From assembly GCF_014204945.1 (NCBI RefSeq), contig NZ_JACHMN010000003.1, positions 1,922,001 to 1,986,000 of the forward strand: 64,000 nucleotides of DNA, read 5' to 3'. The notes beneath the pieces are model-generated. The model saw only the letters and a list, made by a program, of their open reading frames with translations. It was not told where the DNA came from and made no database searches. Of the stretch, positions 8,771-15,204 are shown in pieces. Both the position numbers and the translations under genes were made by a program. Source of the stretch: Allocatelliglobosispora scoriae. Its GTDB lineage: Bacteria; Actinomycetota; Actinomycetes; Mycobacteriales; Micromonosporaceae. Numbering within the stretch: position 1 is the stretch's first letter; each line of letters opens with the position of its first letter.

Positions 8771-10052
8771 GGCGAAACCGCTCGGCGAGTGGGGCGATGC
8801 CGACGAGATCCGCGCGATCCAGGAGAAACAACTGCCGCAGGTGTTCGCCTGGGCGCAGCGCTCCCCGTTCTACCAGGCCCGGCTGCGCGGTGGCGAGACG
8901 CTGCGGGACCTGGCGCCGACCACGAAACAGGACCTGCGCGACGCGTACCCGTTCGGGCTGCTCGCCGTGGAGAAGTCGCGGCTCGCGACATACCACGAGT
9001 CCAGCGGGACGGCGGGTGCCGCCACGGCCTCCTACTACACGGAGGAGGACTGGGTCGACCTCGCCGAGCGGTACGCCCGCAAGTGGATCCCGATCGGCCC
9101 GGAGGACACGTTCTTCGTCCGGACGCCGTACGCGTTGATGATCACCGGGCACCTGGCGCACCGGGCGGCCCGCTCGCACGGCGCCACCGTGGTGCCCGGC
9201 GACAACCGCTCGCTGGCGATGCCGTACTCCCGGGTGGTGCGCCTGCTGCACGACCTGGAGGTGAGCATCACCTGGTCGCTGCCGACCGAGACCTTGATCT
9301 GGGCGGAGGCGGCCCGGCACGCGGGCTGGCGGCCGGAGCGGGACTTCCCGGCGCTGCGGGCGTTCTACGTCGGCGGCGAGCCGCTGACCGCCGCCCGGCG
9401 GGCCCGCATCAGCGAGGTCTGGGGTGGCGTGCCGGTGGTGGAGGAGTTCGGCTCCACCGAGACCGGGAGCCTGGCCGGCGAGTGCCCGCACGGCCAGATG
9501 CACTTCTGGGCGGACCGGGCCATCCCGGAGGTCCTCGATCCGCAGACCGGCGAGATCAGCGCCGAGGGCGCCGGGCACCTGATCGTCACGCCGCTGTTCC
9601 GCGAGGCGATGCCGCTGCTGCGCTACAACCTGGAGGACAACGTCGAGCTGTCCTATGCACCCTGCGCCTGCGGCTGGTCGCTGCCGACGATCCGGGTCCT
9701 GGGCCGGGCGGCGTTCGGCTACTCGGTCGGCACGGCCCGGATCAACCAGCACGACACCGAGGAGCTCGTCTTCGGCCTCCCCCTCGAGTACGGCGTGGCG
9801 TTCTGGCGGGGCCGCGCGCTGCCGGACCGGCTCCGCATCGAGATCGAGGTCACCGCCGAGCACCGGCAGGCGGCGTGTGCCGCGCTCGCCGAGGCCGTGC
9901 AGGCCCGGTTCGGCGCACCCTGCGAGGTGACCGGCATCGACCCGGGCGGGCTGCTGCCGCACCGGGTCCTCACCGCCAGCCAGGATGTCCTCAAGCCGCG
10001 CAGCCTGTTCGGCCCGGACGAGGACTGGGACAAGGCGATCATCTATGGGTGA
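8763..10052 (+). CDS. PaaK-like AMP-dependent acyl ligase (429 aa)
   Basis: Phenylacetate-CoA-ligase-type ANL enzyme. The P-loop-like motif ESSGTAGAA (about 79-87) and the AMP-binding EEFGSTETG (about 223-231) are intact, and the length is normal for PaaK relatives. It should adenylate an aromatic carboxylate, probably 3,4-AHBA or 3-HAA, and either make the CoA ester or transfer the acyl group directly to the aminophenol of a second monomer. Such ligases (NatL2, BomJ type) work with an amidohydrolase in benzoxazole assembly, and that partner is the immediately upstream overlapping gene. The acceptor cannot be deduced. The stop lies inside the next gene (8-base overlap). Confidence 0.87.
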   Translation: MSEAKPLGEWGDADEIRAIQEKQLPQVFAWAQRSPFYQARLRGGETLRDLAPTTKQDLRDAYPFGLLAVEKSRLATYHESSGTAGAATASYYTEEDWVDLAERYARKWIPIGPEDTFFVRTPYALMITGHLAHRAARSHGATVVPGDNRSLAMPYSRVVRLLHDLEVSITWSLPTETLIWAEAARHAGWRPERDFPALRAFYVGGEPLTAARRARISEVWGGVPVVEEFGSTETGSLAGECPHGQMHFWADRAIPEVLDPQTGEISAEGAGHLIVTPLFREAMPLLRYNLEDNVELSYAPCACGWSLPTIRVLGRAAFGYSVGTARINQHDTEELVFGLPLEYGVAFWRGRALPDRLRIEIEVTAEHRQAACAALAEAVQARFGAPCEVTGIDPGGLLPHRVLTASQDVLKPRSLFGPDEDWDKAIIYG

Positions 10053-11178
10053 GCAGCCGGTCGGCATCGTCGGCGCGGGCATCGCCGGGCTGACCCTCGC
10101 CGTGGCCCTGCAGCGGCGGGGCCTGAGCTATCACGTCTTCGAGCAGGCGCCCCGGTTCGGGGAGGTGGGCGCGGGCATCCAGCTCGCCCCGAACGCGACC
10201 CGGCTGCTCTACCGCCTGGGCCTCGGCGACGCGCTCGACGCGGTCGCCGTCCGGCCGCACGCCATCGAGCTGCGCGACGGGCGCACCGGCACGGTGATGG
10301 CGCGCACCGAACTCGGTGAGCGCTGCGTCGCCGAGTACGGCGCGCCCTACCTCGCCGTGCACCGCGCCGACCTGCATCAGATCCTGGCGGGTGCGGTGGA
10401 TCCGGCCGCCGTCACGCTGGGCGTGCGGTGCACGGGGATCGACCAGGACGGCGAGGTGGTCACGGCGGCGTTCGACAACGGCCGCCGGGACCGGTTCGCC
10501 GTCCTGGCCGGCGCCGACGGCGTGCGGTCGGCGGTGCGGTCCACCTTCCTGCACGACGCGCCCCGCTACAGCGGGCACACGATCTTCCGCGGTCTCATCC
10601 CGGCCGAGCGCCTGCCGCAGCTCGCGGCGGAGCCCCGGATCGTGCTGTGGCTCGGTCCCGGCCAGCACGCCGTGGCCTATCCGGTGGCGGGCGGCAAGCT
10701 GATCAGCTTCGGCGCCACCATGCCCGAGGCCGAGTGGGGCGCCGAGTCGTGGTCCGAGCCGGGCTCGCTGTCCGGGCTGCGCGAGGCCTACGAAGGCTGG
10801 GACGACGGGCTGCGCGACCTGCTGTCCCAGGCCGACGAGGTGAGCCGGTGGGCGCTGCACGATCGCGACCCGATCATCGGCTGGACCCACGGCACCGCCA
10901 CGCTGATCGGCGACGCGGCGCATCCGATGCTGCCGTTCGTCGCGCAGGGCGCCAACCAGGCCGTCGAGGACGCCTATGTCCTCGCGGGCTGCCTGGCGCA
11001 GGCGCCGGTCCCGGAGGCGCTGCGCCGCTACGAGCGGTTGCGCCGCCCGCGTACCGACGAGGTCCAGGAGATCTCCCGGCGCAACGCGACCGCGCTGCAC
11101 GACGGCTCGCGCCCCGATCCCGCCCAGCAGCAGCGCCAGCAACGGTGGCTGTTCGGCTACGACCCAGAGGAAGGCTGA
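10045..11178 (+). CDS. FAD-dependent aromatic hydroxylase, salicylate hydroxylase-like (377 aa)
   Basis: Group A flavoprotein monooxygenase with the Rossmann GxGxxG motif at the N-terminus (GAGIAGLTLA), the mid-protein GADGVRSAVR and the second FAD motif LIGDAAHPMLPFVAQGANQAVED. The pattern and the 377-residue length fit salicylate or 3-hydroxybenzoate hydroxylases. As part of the core operon it may hydroxylate an aminohydroxybenzoate or remove its carboxylate by decarboxylative hydroxylation. Neither can be chosen from sequence. The start is an ATG inside the ligase gene; the next gene begins 5 bases after its stop. Confidence 0.85.
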   Translation: MGEQPVGIVGAGIAGLTLAVALQRRGLSYHVFEQAPRFGEVGAGIQLAPNATRLLYRLGLGDALDAVAVRPHAIELRDGRTGTVMARTELGERCVAEYGAPYLAVHRADLHQILAGAVDPAAVTLGVRCTGIDQDGEVVTAAFDNGRRDRFAVLAGADGVRSAVRSTFLHDAPRYSGHTIFRGLIPAERLPQLAAEPRIVLWLGPGQHAVAYPVAGGKLISFGATMPEAEWGAESWSEPGSLSGLREAYEGWDDGLRDLLSQADEVSRWALHDRDPIIGWTHGTATLIGDAAHPMLPFVAQGANQAVEDAYVLAGCLAQAPVPEALRRYERLRRPRTDEVQEISRRNATALHDGSRPDPAQQQRQQRWLFGYDPEEG

Positions 11179-11183
11179 GCTCC

Positions 11184-11954
11184 ATGCATACACAGATCGC
11201 CCTGGTCACTGGCGCCGCATCCGGCATCGGTGCGGCGGTGGCCGCGGAGTTGGCCCAGCAGGGCGTGGTGGTCGCGGCCGCGGACACCAACGAGTCCGCG
11301 CTGGCCGAGCAGGTCGAAAAGATCACCAGCAACGGGTACGCCGCACGCGCGTACTCGATCGACGTCCGAGATCCGGTCGCCGTCCACGAGGCGATAAACG
11401 CCATCGAACGAGACCTCGGCCCGATCGGCATCCTGGTCAACGTGGCCGGCGTTTTGCGTACCGCGCCGATCCTGGAGCTGACCGACGACGACTGGCAGAC
11501 GGTCTTCTCGGTCAACACCGTCGGCGTCTTCAACATCAGTCAGGCGGTCGCCCGGGGCATGGTCGCCCGCCGTTCCGGCTGCGTGGTGACGGTCGGGTCC
11601 AACTCCGCCGCCGTGCCCCGGATGCACATGGCGGCCTACTGCGCAGCGAAGGCGGCCTCCACCATGTTCACCAAGTGCCTCGGTCTGGAGCTGGCCGAGT
11701 ACGGCATCCGCTGCAACATCGTCGCGCCGGGCTCCACGGACACGCCGATGCTGCGCTCGATGTGGGCCGACGGCTACGGCCGCCAGTCGGTGCTCGACGG
11801 CGCCGCCGACCGCTACCGCATCGGCATCCCGCTGCGCAAGCTGGCCGAGCCCGCCGACGTGGCGCACGCGGTGGCGTTCCTCGCCTCCGACCAGGCCAGC
11901 CACATCACGATGCACGAGCTGTGCGTCGACGGCGGCGCGGCGCTGGGGGCATGA
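11184..11954 (+). CDS. SDR dehydrogenase, EntA/DhbA-like; probable dihydro-3-hydroxyanthranilate dehydrogenase (256 aa)
   Basis: Classical short-chain dehydrogenase: TGxxxGxG cofactor motif at residues 9-16, catalytic Tyr152 and Lys156, and [14 protein letters not shown], which resembles EntA/DhbA (2,3-dihydro-2,3-dihydroxybenzoate dehydrogenase). With the PhzD-like isochorismatase next door it most likely oxidises trans-2,3-dihydro-3-hydroxyanthranilate to 3-hydroxyanthranilate using NAD+. EntA-like oxidation of the hydroxy analogue is the alternative, but no isochorismate synthase is visible. Its stop overlaps the next ATG (ATGA). Confidence 0.88.
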   Translation: MHTQIALVTGAASGIGAAVAAELAQQGVVVAAADTNESALAEQVEKITSNGYAARAYSIDVRDPVAVHEAINAIERDLGPIGILVNVAGVLRTAPILELTDDDWQTVFSVNTVGVFNISQAVARGMVARRSGCVVTVGSNSAAVPRMHMAAYCAAKAASTMFTKCLGLELAEYGIRCNIVAPGSTDTPMLRSMWADGYGRQSVLDGAADRYRIGIPLRKLAEPADVAHAVAFLASDQASHITMHELCVDGGAALGA

Positions 11955-12598
11955 CGATGGGAACACTGCCGATCGATGTCTACCCGATGCCGACCGAGAG
12001 CGAGCTGCCCGCCAGCACACCACAGTGGAAGCCGGACCCGCGGCGGGCGGCCCTGCTCGTGCACGACATGCAGCAGTATTTCGTGGACATGTTCCCCGCC
12101 GGGCAGTCACCCGTGACGGAGCTGGTCGCCAACGCGGCCCGGCTGCGTGCTGCGGCGGCGGATCTCGGGCTGCCGGTGTTCTATACCGCGCAGCCCGGCC
12201 GGATGAGCAGGGCCGACCGGGGCCTGCTGCTCGACGTCTGGGGCGAGGGGATGGAGGGCACCCCGCAGCAGCGCCAGATCGTGCCGGAGCTCTCGCCGCG
12301 CGACGGCGATGTGGTGCTCACCAAGTGGCGCTACAGCGCCTACCTGCGGACGGATTTCGCCGAGCGGCTCGCCGCCACCGGTCGTGACCAGCTGATCGTC
12401 TGCGGTGTCTACGGGCATGTCGGCATCCTCATGACGGCCTGCGACGCGTTCTGCCGCGATGTGGAGGTGTTCCTCGCCGCCGACGCGATCGGGGACTTCA
12501 CGGCGGCGCACCATCGCTCGACTTTGGACTACGTCGCCGCTCGCTGCGGCGTGGTCGCCTCCACCCGCCAGTTGCTGGAGGCCATTTCAGCACCGTAG
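11951..12598 (+). CDS. phzD: PhzD-like isochorismatase (215 aa)
   Basis: Isochorismatase-family hydrolase of PhzD length and pattern. Catalytic Asp39 (LLVHDMQQYF), Lys125 (LTKWRYSAY) and the GVYGHVGILMT segment are present. PhzD removes pyruvate from ADIC to give trans-2,3-dihydro-3-hydroxyanthranilic acid. The substrate would come from the PhzE-like enzyme encoded divergently, and the product would pass to the preceding dehydrogenase. No other phenazine genes (PhzF, PhzA/B, PhzG) are seen, so the pathway probably ends at 3-hydroxyanthranilate. This is the last gene of the operon; a strong hairpin follows. Confidence 0.93.
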   Translation: MTMGTLPIDVYPMPTESELPASTPQWKPDPRRAALLVHDMQQYFVDMFPAGQSPVTELVANAARLRAAAADLGLPVFYTAQPGRMSRADRGLLLDVWGEGMEGTPQQRQIVPELSPRDGDVVLTKWRYSAYLRTDFAERLAATGRDQLIVCGVYGHVGILMTACDAFCRDVEVFLAADAIGDFTAAHHRSTLDYVAARCGVVASTRQLLEAISAP

Positions 12599-12621
12599 GC
12601 GGATGGTGGCAGTCGAGAGGG

Positions 12622-12651
12622 ATGCCTGGCCGCCGACCAGCGGCCAGGCAT
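12622..12651. terminator. bidirectional hairpin terminator after the core operon
   Basis: A perfect 12-bp inverted repeat (ATGCCTGGCCGC / GCGGCCAGGCAT) with a 6-base loop lies between the convergent isochorismatase and truncated LuxR genes. Confidence 0.85.
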
Positions 12652-12658
12652 GTCCTTC

Positions 12659-13153
12659 TCAGTCCGTCTCGCCGCGGCGCGATCGTGGCAGCAGGCGGGC
12701 GAGCTCGACCCGCGAGCGTACGTTGAGCTGGCGGAAGATCTGCCGCAGGTGATAGTTGACCGTATGATGAGATAGATAGACCTGTTTAGATACTTGCTGG
12801 TTGGTCATGCCCTGGGCGACGAGTTCGGCGATCTCCTGCTCGATCATGCTCAGCCCGTCCCAGCCGTCAGGCTGCGGTGCCGGGTGCCGGCGGGCGACCC
12901 GGAGGCTGTGCAGGACCGGCTGCGGGATGCCCTCGACGATCTCCCGCCAGATGTCGTCGTCGCAGAAGGCGAAGTCGTTGCCGTGGGCCGTGATGGCACC
13001 CAGCGCCAGTGCCTCGTCCATCACCGGCAGCAGCGCCGCCACAGGTTGATGAAGCAGATCGGCCACGTCGTGCAGAGCGAACGTCCGGCCGATGGCAGCA
13101 GCGACCCGCAGCACGTGATGGCAGTCGGTCGAATACTCGATTTCGGTGCTCAT
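12659..13153 (-). CDS. truncated LAL/LuxR-type regulator (164 aa)
   Basis: The C-terminal 65 residues are a LuxR helix-turn-helix (LSMIEQEIAELVAQGMTNQQVSKQVYLSHHTVNYHLRQI). The first 95 residues resemble the post-ATPase helical segment of LAL regulators (VAAAIGRTFALHDVADLL, compare VLGRPFSLHEAAALL in the 922-aa regulator at 15205). The ATPase core and TPR part are absent. It has its own plausible start and lies 30 bases downstream of the 528-aa monooxygenase gene, so it is probably cotranscribed. It may be a functional mini-regulator, a modulator of the full LAL protein, or a remnant. Confidence 0.75.
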   Translation of the reverse strand: MSTEIEYSTDCHHVLRVAAAIGRTFALHDVADLLHQPVAALLPVMDEALALGAITAHGNDFAFCDDDIWREIVEGIPQPVLHSLRVARRHPAPQPDGWDGLSMIEQEIAELVAQGMTNQQVSKQVYLSHHTVNYHLRQIFRQLNVRSRVELARLLPRSRRGETD

Positions 13154-13183
13154 GAAGCCTCCCCCGATCGTTGTTCATCGTCC

Positions 13184-14770
13184 TCAGGTGACGATGCCGC
13201 AGACTATGTCCAGCAGCGCCTCCTCGGTGACCTCGCCAGGATCGCCGTGCCAGGCCACGTGCTGGTCGGGCCGGATCAGGGTCAGCGGTGCGCCGATCAC
13301 CTTCCGGCAGCCGTCGTCGTCGACGGTCACGTGTCGGATCGGCACGCCGCGCCGTTGCGCGGCCGCCACGAGGGCTGCCCCCGCCGCGTCCGGCGTCTGG
13401 TCCAGCACCGCGAAACCGGCCCCCAGCCGGTCGAACAGGTGCTCACCATCGCCGAGGAACAGGCCGGGCACGCGCATCCCCGGCCAGACCTCCGGCGTGA
13501 CCCTCCGCCAGTCCCACGCCGGCTCCGGCCCGCCGTCCGGCACGACGATCGGCGAGGTGTAGCGGGCGCCGAAGTGGATGCCCAGGTTGTCGATCTGGTA
13601 GGCGTCCTGGTCGAGGAACCCGGCGAGCTGCGCGCGGGTCGCGCCCACGGCCGCCAGCGCGGGGAAGCGCCGCCACACCTCCAGCAGGTTGAAGGAGAGC
13701 TCCCGGTTGATCAGTGCCACCGGCCGCCGCTCCGTCTCGTACGCCGTGAGCAGCCCCGCGCCGCCCCACCCCTGGACCACGCCGGCGAGCTTCCAGGCGA
13801 GGTCGACGGCGTCGGCGAGACCGGTGTTCGCCCCGTGTCCGCCGGTCGGGTAGAACTGGTGGGCCGCGTCCCCGGCGAGGATGACCCGTCCGCTGCGGTA
13901 GGTGGTCGCGACGCCGAGCCGGCCCTCCCAGTGCGCGACCGCCATGACCTCGTCGAACCGGATCGGGGCGCCGAGGCGCTGCTGCACGACGGCGAGCGGG
14001 TCCGTCGGCGGCTCTCCCTCGTAGGGGAAGGTCGCGGTCCAGACGGCCTCCTCGTCGCGGGAGACGAGCATGACCCCGCCCGTGTGGATGCCGAGGAAGT
14101 AGCGCCCGTGTGCCCGCAGGAGCGGGTCGTCACTGCGAAAGTAGACATCGCAGTGCTGCGAGGTGGGTCCGATCAGGTCGACGCCGATGTCGGCCGCGTT
14201 GCGGACCGCACTGCCCGCGCCGTCGCAGCCGATCGCGTACGCCGCGCGCAGCTCGTGCTGCTGTCCGTCCGGATCGGTCAGCCGCGCGATGACAACATTG
14301 TCATCCTGCGCCAGCGACCGGAACGTCCAGCCCTCCCGGAGCTCGATGAGGGGATGGTCGCGGACCGCGTCCCGCAGGATCTCCTCGAGGATCGACCCGG
14401 TGAGCCGCTGGTAGGGCTCCGCGGGCATGGTGCCGTCGTTGACCCGGCGGATCGTGTCGCGCTGCTGGTCGACGGACGGGTAGTTCCACACCGCCAGGGG
14501 CGGTTCGGCGAGGCTCGTATACCAGTGGAAGGTGAAGTCGAAGCGTGGCGGAACGCCCCGCTCGCGGATCGCCGGACCGACTCCGAGCCGGTGCAGCAGC
14601 TCCATGCTGCGGGCGTTGACGAAGTCCATCTTGGGATACGGCGTGGCCGCAACAGCACGATCGACCACCAGCGACGGTACGCCGAACTGTGCGAGCTGCA
14701 GCGCCAGCGTCGCGCCGACCGGTCCGCAGCCGACGATCAGGATCGGCTCGGTGGGAGTCGGGGCGGTCAC
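13184..14770 (-). CDS. FAD-dependent monooxygenase, PheA/TfdB type (528 aa)
   Basis: Group A flavin hydroxylase with GxGxxG at Gly14-Gly19, a central CDGAGSAVR motif and the FAD motif RVILAGDAAHQFYPTGGHGANTGLADAVDLAWKL. A C-terminal thioredoxin-like extension (about 400-528) ends in LIRPDQHVAWHG, as in phenol hydroxylase and polyketide hydroxylase relatives. It is clearly related to the 558-aa monooxygenase at 19133, and an ancestral duplication is likely. The GTG start overlaps the stop of a short upstream reading frame (GTGA). It probably hydroxylates a cluster intermediate or the finished scaffold. Confidence 0.9.
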   Translation of the reverse strand: MTAPTPTEPILIVGCGPVGATLALQLAQFGVPSLVVDRAVAATPYPKMDFVNARSMELLHRLGVGPAIRERGVPPRFDFTFHWYTSLAEPPLAVWNYPSVDQQRDTIRRVNDGTMPAEPYQRLTGSILEEILRDAVRDHPLIELREGWTFRSLAQDDNVVIARLTDPDGQQHELRAAYAIGCDGAGSAVRNAADIGVDLIGPTSQHCDVYFRSDDPLLRAHGRYFLGIHTGGVMLVSRDEEAVWTATFPYEGEPPTDPLAVVQQRLGAPIRFDEVMAVAHWEGRLGVATTYRSGRVILAGDAAHQFYPTGGHGANTGLADAVDLAWKLAGVVQGWGGAGLLTAYETERRPVALINRELSFNLLEVWRRFPALAAVGATRAQLAGFLDQDAYQIDNLGIHFGARYTSPIVVPDGGPEPAWDWRRVTPEVWPGMRVPGLFLGDGEHLFDRLGAGFAVLDQTPDAAGAALVAAAQRRGVPIRHVTVDDDGCRKVIGAPLTLIRPDQHVAWHGDPGEVTEEALLDIVCGIVT

Positions 14771-15112
14771 CTCGGTTCTCCCAGGTCCGTGCCCGAGGTG
14801 GCGGCGATCCCGTCGGCGCCGACGATGGCGTAAGGTGATGATTCACCCATAAAGTTGATAATAATGCGACTTGGTGGATGGAATTCGTCGGGCTCGCGCT
14901 GGCGGATCGAGCCGTCGACGACGTTTTCGCGGACGAGTCCGCCGGGTTCGCCCTCCAGTGCGCTGCAGGGCGTGATCGCCGAGAAATAGCTGGTCGGGTC
15001 GGTTGCCTCGTGTGGCAGTCCGGACCACGACCGGTCGCGGCCCTGGTGTGCGGGCCGCCGACAACTGATCGAAGACATGCTTCATCCACTCCTGTTCGAA
15101 GGTCGTGGACAA
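14767..15112 (-). pseudogene. small unidentified gene, apparently frameshifted
   Basis: Two overlapping frames together look like one short gene. From a TTG at 15112 the frame reads STTFEQEWMKHVFDQL and continues sensibly to about 15030. From there the frame that ends at 14767 becomes the more plausible one (DPTSYFSAITPCSALEGEPG, ending LGEPR) and couples by GTGA to the monooxygenase start. A one-base indel near 15020-15040 would join them into about 114 residues. Alternatively the second frame is an intact 103-aa gene starting at ATG 15078. I do not recognise the product. Confidence 0.45.
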
Positions 15113-15139
15113 AGCCTCGTCTTCATCGATGCGTCATTG

Positions 15140-15153
15140 CATCACGTGTTTCC
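15140..15153 (-). promoter_or_regulatory. shared cluster element, copy 1
   Basis: On the minus strand this reads GGAAACACGTGATG, 28 bases before the TTG at 15112 of the short gene/monooxygenase operon and 52 bases from the divergent LAL regulator start. Similar elements stand in the same orientation before three other cluster transcription units. Confidence 0.55.
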
Positions 15154-15204
15154 GTGAGGTTGAATGGAATACGCGCCAGGGGGACACATGGGGGATGATC
15201 GCAC

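Noticed and set aside
2853-12598. Phenazine biosynthesis cluster, suggested by PhzE- and PhzD-like genes
   Set aside because: PhzF, PhzA/B, PhzC and PhzG are absent, while an EntA/DhbA-like dehydrogenase is present, fitting 3-hydroxyanthranilate formation instead.
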